Shown here one piece after another: positions 9,384 through 19,121 of a DNA stretch of 64,000 nt; position 1 is the stretch's first letter, and every line of letters starts with the position of its first letter. The position numbers were made by a program, and so were the translations under genes. Below the pieces are notes generated by a model. That model saw only the letters and a list, made by a program, of their open reading frames with translations. It had not been told where the DNA came from and ran no database searches. Source of the DNA: Acinetobacter chengduensis (lineage in GTDB: Bacteria; Pseudomonadota; Gammaproteobacteria; Pseudomonadales; Moraxellaceae); assembly GCF_003664645.1 (NCBI RefSeq), contig NZ_RCHC01000003.1:186001-250000 (forward strand). Reading direction: 5' to 3'.

Positions 9384-11891
9384 TTAGAACGTACGGCCAA
9401 TTTCAAACTGGATATTTTTGGTTTGATCGCCTGATTTTTCATTCAATGGGAATGCATAACTCAACGATAATGGTCCAATCATAGTAATCCATGTAAAGCC
9501 AGCACCTACGCTATAACGCATATTTTTTGCATCAAAGCCAAAGTTGTCTTCACAGTATTTTTTAGCGTTTACAACAGTTGTGGTATCTAGGTGAATATCT
9601 TTTGATGGCATATTACACTGCGTATCAAAAACTTGTGCACCTTCAGCAAACAGTACTGGACGAACTTGACGTGCCCAATCCCCTTTAAATGGCATAGGAA
9701 GCACTAGCTCTGTACCAAATTGCACCAAGGCATTACCACCAACTTCTTCAGGATCCCAATCTTTAACACCCGTTTCACTGTATTGAACGCCAGGATATTT
9801 AGGACCTAAAGTACTGTTGTCATAACCACGTACCGAACCAAAACCACCTGCATAGAAGTTTTTAAAGAACGGTAAATCATTACCATAACCCAACTTACCA
9901 TAACCACGTAATACAAAGTCTTTACCCAATGGGAAGAAAGCTTGCGCATCATAGGTTACTTTTTGGTATTCAACATCACTACCTGGTACAGCAATTTCCG
10001 CATTCACACGATGTGACATACCACTGGTTGGGAACATTGGACGGTTTAATGTGTTATATGACCAACCCAAGTTTAAGTTATAGGTTAAGAAATCACCTTC
10101 AAATGCCGAACCATACGGGTCTGACAATTGACCATCTGGGCAGACCATTTCACCTGTTGTAGGATCTTTAATCAATTCAACCAAACAGTAAGTTGAAGTA
10201 CTTGTGGTCTTACCACCATTGGCTAGCAAGTAATCACGTACGTAAGTAGATACATACGCACCTGTTGTTACTTTTGTACTATCAATGTTTAAACCAGCGC
10301 TGATGCTTTGGTTTTCATCAATTGGGTAACCAAAGTTAATACCACCACCAAAACTGTCTGTAACGTAGTTGTTTACGTTATAGTCGTTGTTTAGCTTAGT
10401 TTTACGGTAGTACATGTTATAACCACGACGTACACCATCAATGGTGAAGTACGGGTCTGTAACACTTAAGTTATAGTAATCTTGCGTTTCAGAACGCGAT
10501 AAATCGATGGCAACTGAGTTACCTGTTCCCAAAAAGTTAGTTTGGCTCAAACCTGCTTGGAACGTTACACCGCCACTTTGCGAAAAACCAACAGCCAGCG
10601 TACTTGTACCAGAGTGTTGTTCTTCAACATTAATGTTTAAGTCCACTTGGTCTGGAGAATTTGGTACACGTGCAGGTTTAATATCTACAGTTTTAAAATA
10701 ACCAGTACGCTCTAAACGTACTTTTGACAAATCAATTTTTTCATTACTTGCCAATGCACCTTCCATCTGGCGCATTTCACGGCGCAATACTGAATCTGCA
10801 GTTTTACTGTTACCCGTGAAGTTAATACGTCGAACTGTAACTTGCTGACCTGGGTTGATGTAGTAGTTTAAATCAACTTGTTTTGTTTCATTGTTGATTT
10901 GTGGCACCACATTCACTTCTGCATAGTAGTAACCTGAGTTACCGTACTTACGCAGTAAAAGTTGCTTCACTGCATTCACTTTTTCTTGTGAATATAATTC
11001 GCCCGCTTTATAAATTTGTAATGCTTGTAAATCTTTTTCAGAATAAAGTGCATCACCTAAGAATTTGGTTTCACCAAACTTAAATTGTTCACCTTCATCT
11101 ACAGAAACTTCAATAAAGACATTCTTTTTGTCTTCACTCAAGTTTAGGCTCGAGTTTGTAATGTTGAAGTTGATATAACCTTTGTTCAAATACATTGCGC
11201 GCAATGATTCAAGGCTGGCTGCCATTTTTTCACGTGCATAACGGTCGTTACGTGAAACAACTGATGCCCAACCACTTTCTTTCACAGCAAAAGCTTGCTT
11301 GATATCCGCATCTTTAAATACGGTATTACCAATAATATTGATATCAAAAACTTTAGCCGCTTTACCTTCAGTAAATTCCAGCAAAATATCAACGCGGTTA
11401 TTTGGCTTTGCAGTAGTCGTTACTTTTACATCTGCATCATAGCGACCTTGTTGCATGTACTGCTGTTCAAGCTCAGTTTCAACAATTTGCAGTGCAGACT
11501 TCTTCAGTACTTCGCCTTCAGCTAGACCCATTTTTTTCAAGCCTTCTTCCAAGGCTTCTTTAGGAATCAGCTTATTGCCTTTTAACTCAATTTTAGAAAT
11601 AACAGGACGTTCTATAACTGTAAATATCAGGTTATTACCTTCTTGTGATGTTTTAATATCATCAAAAAGACCTGTCGCATATAAAGTACGAATTGCATTT
11701 GCTATTGAAGAATCGCTGACACGATCACCACTGGTGACGGGCAACATGCCATACACACTTTCTGGTGTTAAACGAACAAGTCCGTTTACTTTTACATCTT
11801 GTACTACAAAATCATCCGCTGCATATATTTGTTGTGTAGCTGCCATTGCACTAACGAGTGCCAAAGGCATAAATAAATGTGTGTGCTGCAT
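9384..11891 (-). CDS. bamA: Outer membrane protein assembly factor BamA
   Basis: Essential Omp85 protein that folds and inserts beta-barrels into the outer membrane. The 835-residue product has a signal peptide (to about residue 24, ending YAAD), five POTRA domains (about 25-425; first one starts FVVQDVKVNGLVRL), and a C-terminal barrel with the conserved VRGYD loop motif (FGSVRGYDNSTLGP) and the terminal beta-signal ending in phenylalanine (FEIGRTF). Preceded by rseP and followed by skp, as in E. coli. Confidence 0.97.
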   Translation of the reverse strand: MQHTHLFMPLALVSAMAATQQIYAADDFVVQDVKVNGLVRLTPESVYGMLPVTSGDRVSDSSIANAIRTLYATGLFDDIKTSQEGNNLIFTVIERPVISKIELKGNKLIPKEALEEGLKKMGLAEGEVLKKSALQIVETELEQQYMQQGRYDADVKVTTTAKPNNRVDILLEFTEGKAAKVFDINIIGNTVFKDADIKQAFAVKESGWASVVSRNDRYAREKMAASLESLRAMYLNKGYINFNITNSSLNLSEDKKNVFIEVSVDEGEQFKFGETKFLGDALYSEKDLQALQIYKAGELYSQEKVNAVKQLLLRKYGNSGYYYAEVNVVPQINNETKQVDLNYYINPGQQVTVRRINFTGNSKTADSVLRREMRQMEGALASNEKIDLSKVRLERTGYFKTVDIKPARVPNSPDQVDLNINVEEQHSGTSTLAVGFSQSGGVTFQAGLSQTNFLGTGNSVAIDLSRSETQDYYNLSVTDPYFTIDGVRRGYNMYYRKTKLNNDYNVNNYVTDSFGGGINFGYPIDENQSISAGLNIDSTKVTTGAYVSTYVRDYLLANGGKTTSTSTYCLVELIKDPTTGEMVCPDGQLSDPYGSAFEGDFLTYNLNLGWSYNTLNRPMFPTSGMSHRVNAEIAVPGSDVEYQKVTYDAQAFFPLGKDFVLRGYGKLGYGNDLPFFKNFYAGGFGSVRGYDNSTLGPKYPGVQYSETGVKDWDPEEVGGNALVQFGTELVLPMPFKGDWARQVRPVLFAEGAQVFDTQCNMPSKDIHLDTTTVVNAKKYCEDNFGFDAKNMRYSVGAGFTWITMIGPLSLSYAFPLNEKSGDQTKNIQFEIGRTF

Positions 11892-11932
11892 GCCAGTCTT
11901 TTCCGCTGTTAAATTTATTTCGTCATCTACGC

Positions 11933-13288
11933 TTATAAACGCATAAAATCATTGAAGAGTGCGAGCAACATCATGCTGCCCAGCAGTACCATACCAATTT
12001 TCAGTCCAACCAATTGTATTTGTTCAGAAACAGGTTTACCACGAATTAATTCAATAAAATAGTAAACTAAATGACCACCATCCAGCATCGGAATAGGTAA
12101 TAAGTTTAAAATTCCCAAACTTACACTCATAAGCGCCATAAATGAGATAAAGGTTTGCCAACCCATTTCTGCACTTTGGCCTGCCACTTTTGCAATCGTA
12201 ATTGGGCCAGATAAGTTATCTAAACCAATCATACCCCGAACCATTTTTACAATAGAGTTCAGAATCATACTCGAAAGTTGACCTGTTTTATCTAGCGCCA
12301 TTGTAAACGCTTCAACAGGTGTGTATTGAATTGTTTGCTTATATTCTGCAGGAATCACAACTTTACCTGGGTCACTTTGCACCCCAAGCACGCCTGTGAC
12401 TTTACCCATATTATCGCGTTGACCTTGTGGCATCACTTCTAAGTGCACAATTTTTTGATCACGCAATACATCAATTTTTAATAACTGCTCTGGCGATGCC
12501 TTTACAACTTGCACCACATCAAACCAATCATTCATCTTTTGACCATCAATCGCAACAATACGATCCCCGGCCTTCATCCCTTGACGAATCGCTGCTCCGT
12601 CTTCGCTCAGCTTAGTGACTGTCGCTGGGATTTGTGGCCGGTATGGAACAAAACCTAAAATATCTAAAGGTGATTCAGATTGATCTTTAAGGAAACCTTG
12701 GATTGGTAATTGAAAGTTTTTAACTTCCCCAGCACGATCCGCAGTCACTAAAATATTGCCTGTTTCACCCACACGATCAACCAAGGCATAATTAAGCTTT
12801 TCCCATGTACTTACAGGTGTGCCATCAATTGCAGTGATTTTGTCACCAATATGCATCTGAACTGTTGCTGCAGGCGTATTTGGCAACACTTTACCCACAC
12901 GCGTATTTAATTGCTCTTGTGCGGGTAAAAATAGTACCCAAAACAGAACAACAGCTAAGGCTAAATTAATTAAAGGTCCTGCTGCTACAATCGCAATGCG
13001 TTTCCAAGGATGCTGACGATTAAATGCAAAAGGTAAATCTTCTTCTGCAACATTACCTTCTCGCTCATCCAGCATTTTGACATAGCCACCTAATGGCAGT
13101 GCCGAAAGTTGGTACTGAATGCCTGATTTCTTTGAAGTCCACTTCAGGATGGTTGGCCCAAACCCAATGGAATAAACCAAAACTTTTACGCCAAGTTTAC
13201 GTGCAACAAAATAATGACCAAACTCATGTATTGCAATCAATGGCCCCAATAGCAAGATTGCGGCCACAATAATAAACAAGGCGCTCAT
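11933..13288 (-). CDS. rseP: RIP site-2 zinc metalloprotease RseP
   Basis: Inner-membrane protease that performs intramembrane cleavage, typically of anti-sigma factors such as RseA and of remnant signal peptides. Zinc motif HEFGH is at residues 21-25 in the first membrane helix; two PDZ domains lie in the middle (around GKVLPNTPAA and KLSEDGAAIRQGMKAGD); the third zinc ligand motif LLPIPMLDGGHL is near the C-terminus. 451 residues is typical. It starts 1 bp after the dxr stop. Confidence 0.96.
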   Translation of the reverse strand: MSALFIIVAAILLLGPLIAIHEFGHYFVARKLGVKVLVYSIGFGPTILKWTSKKSGIQYQLSALPLGGYVKMLDEREGNVAEEDLPFAFNRQHPWKRIAIVAAGPLINLALAVVLFWVLFLPAQEQLNTRVGKVLPNTPAATVQMHIGDKITAIDGTPVSTWEKLNYALVDRVGETGNILVTADRAGEVKNFQLPIQGFLKDQSESPLDILGFVPYRPQIPATVTKLSEDGAAIRQGMKAGDRIVAIDGQKMNDWFDVVQVVKASPEQLLKIDVLRDQKIVHLEVMPQGQRDNMGKVTGVLGVQSDPGKVVIPAEYKQTIQYTPVEAFTMALDKTGQLSSMILNSIVKMVRGMIGLDNLSGPITIAKVAGQSAEMGWQTFISFMALMSVSLGILNLLPIPMLDGGHLVYYFIELIRGKPVSEQIQLVGLKIGMVLLGSMMLLALFNDFMRL

Positions 13289-13289
13289 A

Positions 13290-14486
13290 CTAACTTCCTT
13301 TATTGGTCACCAATTGTTGTGCGATTGCACGCGCTTCAGAATCTGCCTGTAAAATCACATCCAAACTATTTGCAGCCTGATGTGCCAGTTGATTCAACGT
13401 TTGTTCAACAATCGCAGGAATTTGCATAAATCCAATTTTTTGCTTCAAAAATGCAACGACTGCAATTTCATTGGCCGCATTTAAAATCGCAGGTGTAGTT
13501 CCCCCAACTTTCATGGCTTGACGTGCCAATTTAAGCGCAGGAAAACGCGTAATATCTGGTTCAACAAAATTTAATTGCGAATGTGTAAACACATTTAATG
13601 CTGGAACATGCGTATGTATACGTTCAGGCCAAGCCAAAGCATGTGCAATTGGCGTGCACATATCTGGATTACCCATTTGTGCCAGGGTCGAACCATCTAC
13701 ATACTGCACCATAGAGTGGATGATACTCTGTGGATGCACGACAACTGTTACAAAATGTTCTTCAATTGAAAATAAATGACAAGCTTCGATCAACTCCAAG
13801 CCTTTATTCATTAAAGTCGCAGAATCTACAGATATTTTTTGCCCCATAGACCAATTCGGATGTTTACATGCTTGCGCAGGTGTCACCGAATGTAATTGTT
13901 CTAGGCTATGGTTTAGAAATGGGCCACCCGATGCGGTCAATAATATATTTGACACGCCAAGCTTAGGTTGACCATTTCGTTCCGCTTGGAAGTAATTTTG
14001 AGGTAAGCACTGAAAAATAGCATTGTGCTCGGAATCTACAGGCAATAATGTCGCATGATGATCCAAAGCCGCTTGCATCATGATCTCACCCGACATGACC
14101 AATGCTTCTTTGTTTGCAAGTAAAACACGTTTACCCGCTTTTACAGCTGCCAAAGTTGGAAGCAGACCAGCCGCCCCCACAATTGCAGCCATAACCACAT
14201 TTACATCGGGATGTGAAGCAACAGCAACCAGCCCTGCTTCATCTGCCAAAATTTCGATATCAGCTAACTGCTCAGCAACAAGAAGCTGTCGCAACTCATC
14301 TACTTTAGATGAAGGTACAACAGCGAATCTCGGTCGGTACTGTTTGCAAATTTCTACCAGTTCTGCAAGTCTGCTGTGCGCAGTCACTGCAAAAACGGAA
14401 TACTCTTGTGAATGTTGCGCTAAGATTTTCAAGGTACTTTGACCTATCGAACCCGTTGCACCCAATATACAAACAGATTGAGACAT
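13290..14486 (-). CDS. dxr: 1-deoxy-D-xylulose 5-phosphate reductoisomerase
   Basis: Second step of the MEP isoprenoid pathway (DXP to 2-C-methylerythritol 4-phosphate, NADPH and divalent metal dependent). NADPH-binding GATGSIGQST is at residues 9-18; the ANKEALVMSG and VDSEHNAIFQ segments and the ISVDSATLMNKGLE metal/substrate region are all intact. 398 residues is the family length. The start codon directly abuts the cdsA stop codon, so the genes are translationally linked. Confidence 0.97.
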   Translation of the reverse strand: MSQSVCILGATGSIGQSTLKILAQHSQEYSVFAVTAHSRLAELVEICKQYRPRFAVVPSSKVDELRQLLVAEQLADIEILADEAGLVAVASHPDVNVVMAAIVGAAGLLPTLAAVKAGKRVLLANKEALVMSGEIMMQAALDHHATLLPVDSEHNAIFQCLPQNYFQAERNGQPKLGVSNILLTASGGPFLNHSLEQLHSVTPAQACKHPNWSMGQKISVDSATLMNKGLELIEACHLFSIEEHFVTVVVHPQSIIHSMVQYVDGSTLAQMGNPDMCTPIAHALAWPERIHTHVPALNVFTHSQLNFVEPDITRFPALKLARQAMKVGGTTPAILNAANEIAVVAFLKQKIGFMQIPAIVEQTLNQLAHQAANSLDVILQADSEARAIAQQLVTNKGS

Positions 14487-15311
14487 TTATAAATCTACGC
14501 CAAGAAGTTTTAAAACATATATGCCCGCAGCAAAAATTGGGGCAGCCGCCAATAATGAGTCTATTCGATCGAGTACACCACCATGACCCGGAAGGATTCG
14601 ACCTGAATCTTTAATTCCTGCACGACGTTTGATCATCGATTCAAATAAATCACCCAAGACTGAGCTAAATACAGTGATTACCGATAAAATAAGGAATAAA
14701 GCATGTTCTGCTAAGCTTAGATCAAGATAAACCACCTCAACCACCACCACAATAAGCATTGCAGTAAACACACCTCCATACAAACCTTCTAAAGATTTGT
14801 TTGGACTCACATCAGGTGCAAGTTTCTTTTTACCCAGCTTACGTCCAACAAAGTACGCGCCACTGTCTGCACCCCAAACCAAGAGGAATAAGTACATGAG
14901 CCACCACGGTGAGCTCTGCCAAACAGAGAAAATGGCCGTAACAGCAGCTGAAACTAAAACTAAACCAATGACTTTGAGCGTTGGATTATACCAACCATCA
15001 TATTCTGGATAAGATTTTACCCAATAGACACTGAGCAACCACGTCAATATAGAGGCTGCCCACAGTAATAAAGCCACATCATTATAGCTTAATGCTAAGG
15101 TAGAAATCGCAGCAGTGACTAAACCATAGCCCCATGCAAGCGGTTTATTTACATTCTTAGATTTTTTGGGCATGAGTTTAAACCACTCATAGCCAGCAAC
15201 CCCAGCTGCAATGATCATCAGCACAAACATTGGGTAATGCGAAGACGAAGCAAACATACAGCTCAGTACAACCGCAACCAACACCAATGCGGTAATAATC
15301 CGCTCTAACAT
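14487..15311 (-). CDS. cdsA: Phosphatidate cytidylyltransferase CdsA
   Basis: Polytopic inner-membrane enzyme that makes CDP-diacylglycerol from phosphatidic acid and CTP. Several hydrophobic segments run through the 274 residues, and the C-terminal family signature is present: SVLGDLFESMIKRRAGIKDS, containing the S..GD..ES..KR pattern. Sits in the usual uppS-cdsA-dxr order. Confidence 0.95.
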   Translation of the reverse strand: MLERIITALVLVAVVLSCMFASSSHYPMFVLMIIAAGVAGYEWFKLMPKKSKNVNKPLAWGYGLVTAAISTLALSYNDVALLLWAASILTWLLSVYWVKSYPEYDGWYNPTLKVIGLVLVSAAVTAIFSVWQSSPWWLMYLFLLVWGADSGAYFVGRKLGKKKLAPDVSPNKSLEGLYGGVFTAMLIVVVVEVVYLDLSLAEHALFLILSVITVFSSVLGDLFESMIKRRAGIKDSGRILPGHGGVLDRIDSLLAAAPIFAAGIYVLKLLGVDL

Positions 15312-15314
15312 TTA

Positions 15315-16067
15315 TTAATTCTCAAGTGACGCTTGTTGAACTTGTTCTGATGTTTTACCGAAGCGGCGTTCACGCCCTGCAAATACTGCAAAAGCATCAT
15401 CTAATTCTTCAACGGTAAATTCTGGCCATAATGTATCTGTAAAATACAATTCTGCATAAGCAGCTTGCCACAATAGAAAGTTCGATAAACGGAAATCTCC
15501 GCCAGTACGAATTAATAAATCTACTGCAGGTAAATCACTCATGCTGACATAGCGACCAAATACATCTGAATCTATTGCATCAAGCGTTAATTTGTTTGCC
15601 ATAACATCGGCCGCAATCTGCTGTGCAGCGTGCGCCATATCCCACATACCGCCATAACTTATCGCAATGGTCAGCGTCATGCTAGAGAAGTTAGCAGTCC
15701 TTTCTTCGGCATGCAACATAAGTGCACGTAATTCTGGAGATAAACGTGATCGATCTCCGATAAAACGGAGCGAAATGTTAAATTTTTCCATACGTGGCAA
15801 TTGTTCATGAATTGTTTCTTCTAACAATTTCATCAACAAATCAACCTCAAATTGAGGTCGTTTCCAATTTTCACTAGAAAATGCAAACACTGTTAATGCT
15901 TGAATATTGGCTTGGCGACAATGCTCGACGATTGGATCTAGGACGTCTTTACCAGAGCGATGCCCTTCACCTTTTTGCATTAGATTTTTTTTGGCAAAAC
16001 GATTGTTGCCATCCATGATGATGGCAACATGTTTTGGAAGACTGGAATTTTCTTCAGAAACGGTCAT
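15315..16067 (-). CDS. uppS: Undecaprenyl diphosphate synthase
   Basis: cis-Prenyltransferase that elongates farnesyl diphosphate with isopentenyl diphosphate to make the C55 carrier for peptidoglycan and polysaccharide. Motif IIMDGNNRFAKK (the usual form is MDGNGRWAKK) carries the catalytic aspartate; FSSENWKRP and the RTGGDFRLSNFLLWQ motif, then ELYFTDTLWPEF, are canonical. 250 residues. The NNRF variation does not touch the catalytic Asp or the conserved Asn and Arg. Confidence 0.96.
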   Translation of the reverse strand: MTVSEENSSLPKHVAIIMDGNNRFAKKNLMQKGEGHRSGKDVLDPIVEHCRQANIQALTVFAFSSENWKRPQFEVDLLMKLLEETIHEQLPRMEKFNISLRFIGDRSRLSPELRALMLHAEERTANFSSMTLTIAISYGGMWDMAHAAQQIAADVMANKLTLDAIDSDVFGRYVSMSDLPAVDLLIRTGGDFRLSNFLLWQAAYAELYFTDTLWPEFTVEELDDAFAVFAGRERRFGKTSEQVQQASLEN

Positions 16068-16073
16068 TCAAGA

Positions 16074-16628
16074 TTAGACCTTCATTAATTCAGCTTCTTT
16101 TGCAGCTAAACGTTTTTCTACTTCAGCAACAAATTTGTCTGTAATTTTTTGAATGTCATCACCAGCACGACGCTCATCATCTTCAGAAATTTCTTTTTCT
16201 TTCAACAATGCTTTGATATCACCTAAAACATCACGGCGAATATTACGAATCGCAACTTTTGCATTTTCTGCTTCATTACGCGCAACTTTTTGCATATCAC
16301 GACGTGTTTCTTCAGTTAATGCTGCCATTGGTACACGAATAGCATCAGCAGTAATCGGGTTTAAACCTAGATCAGATTCACGAATTGCTTTGTCAATTGC
16401 AGCAACCATTGTACGTTCAAATGGTTGAACCAATAGTGTACGTGAGTCTTCTACACCCACGTTTGCAACTTGATTTAATGGAACATCAGAACCGTAGTAA
16501 GGAACCATAACACCGTTTAGGATAGATGGGTGCGCACGACCTGTACGTACTTTTCCAAAACCATGCTCTAAAGACTCCAGCGACTTGTTCATGCGTTCTT
16601 CGGCGTCTTTTTTAAGATCGTTAATCAT
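16074..16628 (-). CDS. frr: Ribosome recycling factor
   Basis: Splits post-termination ribosomes together with EF-G. The 184-residue product ([20 protein letters not shown] start, [33 protein letters not shown] segment, C-terminal long helix) is full length. I take ATG 16628, preceded by GGAAG, and reject an in-frame upstream extension to 16739 that would overlap pyrH. Confidence 0.96.
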   Translation of the reverse strand: MINDLKKDAEERMNKSLESLEHGFGKVRTGRAHPSILNGVMVPYYGSDVPLNQVANVGVEDSRTLLVQPFERTMVAAIDKAIRESDLGLNPITADAIRVPMAALTEETRRDMQKVARNEAENAKVAIRNIRRDVLGDIKALLKEKEISEDDERRAGDDIQKITDKFVAEVEKRLAAKEAELMKV

Positions 16629-16707
16629 AAGATCTTCCTTACTAAATTTTAAATGAGGTATAACTAAATATAATCTGTAGTATAAAGAGCTTTCAGCCCC
16701 ACGTACA

Positions 16708-17436
16708 TTAGTTCGTAACGTGGGTACCTTCTTTTTCACCCATTACAACAGATAACAATGAACCCGCTTTGTTCATGTCAAATACTTGAAGTGGCACGTT
16801 ATGATCACGGCATAAGCAAATTGCTGTTAAATCCATTACGCCTAATTTTTCATCCAACACTTGGTCAAATGTTAAAGCATCATATTTCACAGCATCATCG
16901 TATTTGCTTGGATCTTTGTTGTATACGCCATCAACTTTAGTTGCTTTTAAGATCAAGTTAGCTTCGATCTCAATACCACGTAAGCATGCTGCTGTATCTG
17001 TCGTAAAGAATGGGTTACCTGTACCAGCAACAAATACACACACTTCACCACGAGTTAAATGACGAATTGCATCACGGCTTGAATATGACTCAACCACAGC
17101 ACCAATTGGCAATGCAGACATCAAACGCGTTTTAATATTACGACGTACCAAAGCATCACGTAATGCTAGGCCATTCATTACAGTTGCCAACATGCCCATT
17201 TGATCGCCTGTTACACGGCCTACTAAGCCATCCTTTTGCAACTGACTGCCACGGTATAAGTTACCACCACCAACAACGATACCCACTTGAACACCCAAAC
17301 CAACAAGGTGCGCAATTGCGAGTGACATTTGATCGAGCACTTGTGCATCGATACCCATATCTTTATTGCCTGCCAAAGCTTCACCAGAAAGCTTTAGAAG
17401 AATGCGACCAAAACGCGGTTTTTTAGAATCAAGCAT
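16708..17436 (-). CDS. pyrH: UMP kinase
   Basis: Hexameric bacterial UMP kinase of the amino-acid-kinase fold, phosphorylating UMP to [16 protein letters not shown] near the N-terminus, GGGNLYRG, and the [16 protein letters not shown] nucleotide-binding segment are diagnostic. Of several in-frame starts (17463, 17439, 17436) I choose ATG 17436, since GGAG sits six bases upstream of it and it gives the usual 242 residues. Normally follows rpsB-tsf; here rimO lies just upstream instead. Confidence 0.96.
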   Translation of the reverse strand: MLDSKKPRFGRILLKLSGEALAGNKDMGIDAQVLDQMSLAIAHLVGLGVQVGIVVGGGNLYRGSQLQKDGLVGRVTGDQMGMLATVMNGLALRDALVRRNIKTRLMSALPIGAVVESYSSRDAIRHLTRGEVCVFVAGTGNPFFTTDTAACLRGIEIEANLILKATKVDGVYNKDPSKYDDAVKYDALTFDQVLDEKLGVMDLTAICLCRDHNVPLQVFDMNKAGSLLSVVMGEKEGTHVTN

Positions 17437-17476
17437 CATCAACTCCGAATTATTTAATTTCAATTATTTTCGTGAA

Positions 17477-18814
17477 TCATTTAATACGAATTAATTTCGC
17501 ATATAAGTCATATTCATCTGCATCGGTGATTTCCACTTCAAGCAAATCACCCGCCTTAATTAATGATTTATCGATATCTTCAACAAAGACATTACCATCA
17601 ATTTCAGGTGCATCCGCATAAGAGCGTGCAACTGCAACTGGGAACTCATCTTCTAAATCATCAACCAACACTGTCATGGTTTGACCAATACGTTTTTGCA
17701 GTTTAGCTGCAGAAATTTCTTGTTGAACTTCCATGAAGCGTTCATAGCGTTGTTGCTTAATTTCTTCAGGCACATGATCTGGCAAATCGTTTGCTGTCGC
17801 ACCTTCAACTGGTGAGTAGGTAAAACAACCCACGCGATCTAACTGTGCTTCTTTTAGCCAATCCAACAGCATCACAAAGTCTTCTTCAGTTTCGCCCGGG
17901 AAACCCACCACGAAAGTTGAACGAAGTACCAGATCAGGGCATTTTTCGCGCCATACTTTTAAACGCTCTAGGGTATTTTCACTATGCGCAGGACGTTTCA
18001 TCAACTTCAAGACCTTCGGACTTGCGTGTTGGAATGGAATATCCAAATATGGAAGAATTTTACCTTGTGCCATTAAATCAATCACAGCATCTACATGCGG
18101 ATACGGGTAGACATAATGCAAACGAACCCAAATGCCCAACTGCCCTAAAGCTTCACACATATCGTAAAACTTAGTTTTTACAGGTTGACCATTCCAAAAG
18201 TCCAATTTGTACTTCGTATCTAGACCGTATGCAGAAGTGTCTTGTGAAATTACAAGAACTTCTTTTACACCCGCATTTTTGAGTGCTTGTGCTTCACTTA
18301 ACACCGAGCCCACTGGACGTGAAACTAAATCACCACGCATGCTTGGAATAATACAGAATGTGCAACGGTGGTTACATCCTTCTGATATTTTCAAATATGC
18401 ATAATGTTTTGGTGTTAAACGAATCCCTTGCTCTGGAACAAGGTCAATGAATGGATTATGTTTTGGTGGCTCTGGAACGTACTCATGTACTGCTTCCATG
18501 ACTTCCTGATATGCCGCAGCACCTGTCACCTTTAAGACATTTGGATGCATTTGGCGAATTTTGTCTTCGTCTTTACCTAGACAACCTGTCACAATCACGC
18601 GACCATTCGCGCTCATTGCTTCACCAATGGCGTCTAAAGACTCTTGTACTGCAGATTCAATAAAACCACAGGTATTTACAACAACTAAATCTGCACCATC
18701 ATAATCTGATGCAACATCATAACCTTCAGTTTTTAACTGAGTTAAAATTCGTTCGGAATCAACCAATGCCTTAGGACAACCTAAAGAAACAAAACCGACT
18801 TTGGGGGATTTCAT
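17477..18814 (-). CDS. rimO: Ribosomal protein S12 methylthiotransferase RimO
   Basis: Radical-SAM enzyme that adds a methylthio group to Asp89 (E. coli numbering) of ribosomal protein S12. N-terminal UPF0004 domain with [15 protein letters not shown]; radical-SAM cysteines in [18 protein letters not shown] (C...C..C); C-terminal TRAM domain. The [11 protein letters not shown] form distinguishes RimO from MiaB. ATG 18814 has GGAG nine bases upstream; an in-frame GTG five codons earlier lacks an RBS. 445 residues. About 40 bp before pyrH on the same strand, so probably co-transcribed. Confidence 0.95.
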   Translation of the reverse strand: MKSPKVGFVSLGCPKALVDSERILTQLKTEGYDVASDYDGADLVVVNTCGFIESAVQESLDAIGEAMSANGRVIVTGCLGKDEDKIRQMHPNVLKVTGAAAYQEVMEAVHEYVPEPPKHNPFIDLVPEQGIRLTPKHYAYLKISEGCNHRCTFCIIPSMRGDLVSRPVGSVLSEAQALKNAGVKEVLVISQDTSAYGLDTKYKLDFWNGQPVKTKFYDMCEALGQLGIWVRLHYVYPYPHVDAVIDLMAQGKILPYLDIPFQHASPKVLKLMKRPAHSENTLERLKVWREKCPDLVLRSTFVVGFPGETEEDFVMLLDWLKEAQLDRVGCFTYSPVEGATANDLPDHVPEEIKQQRYERFMEVQQEISAAKLQKRIGQTMTVLVDDLEDEFPVAVARSYADAPEIDGNVFVEDIDKSLIKAGDLLEVEITDADEYDLYAKLIRIK

Positions 18815-18937
18815 GAATCTGCGCTCCACTAGAATGCGCGTATTGTATGTCTTTTCTTTACATAAAAATAGGTGAAAAGGCTACTCTTTATATCACGCAC
18901 CAAAATAATGCTATAAATTCACTCATATAATTAAAAA

Positions 18938-18954
18938 TGCACCATTTTGAACCA
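18938..18954 (+). promoter_or_regulatory. Candidate NtrC-binding upstream site
   Basis: TGCACCA-TTT-TGAACCA resembles the enteric NtrC consensus TGCACTAAAATGGTGCA: left half-site complete, right half TG and CA conserved, three positions differing. It is about 110 bp upstream of the -24 element, the usual distance for an NtrC enhancer. Confidence 0.55.
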
Positions 18955-19060
18955 TATTTTATTTACAGCCCTTTTTTTATTCGCTATACATTTAAATTAA
19001 AGGCCAAGTTCGGCACATTCTTTTAATTCAGCACTCAAATTTGGCGTTCTTTTAGAAAAG

Positions 19061-19077
19061 TTGGCGTGCATTTTGCT
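19061..19077 (+). promoter_or_regulatory. Candidate sigma54 promoter of glnLG
   Basis: TTGGCGTGCATTTTGCT: GG at 19063-19064 and GC at 19075-19076 separated by exactly 10 bases, matching the -24/-12 rule TGGCAC-N5-TTGC. Predicted transcription start about 19087, 35 bases before the first possible glnL start. Confidence 0.65.
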
Positions 19078-19121
19078 TACTCTGCATCAATTCAGTCCGT
19101 TTACTGAAAACAGAATGCCTT

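Larger units (their letters stand above)
18815..19121. other. Divergent intergenic region rimO / glnL
   Basis: 307 bp without a gene. It holds the candidate sigma54 promoter (19061-19077) and NtrC-like site (18938-18954) described separately, and must also contain the rimO promoter on the minus strand, which I could not place with confidence. Confidence 0.7.

Noticed and set aside
11455..11946. 163-codon plus-strand frame opposite bamA
   Set aside because: Fully antisense to the clearly real bamA gene; its composition mirrors bamA codon structure and it lacks an RBS or known motif.
19043..19059. A second sigma54 promoter just upstream of the first (TTGGCGTTC...)
   Set aside because: At the -12 position the sequence reads GA rather than GC, so the GG-N10-GC rule fails.
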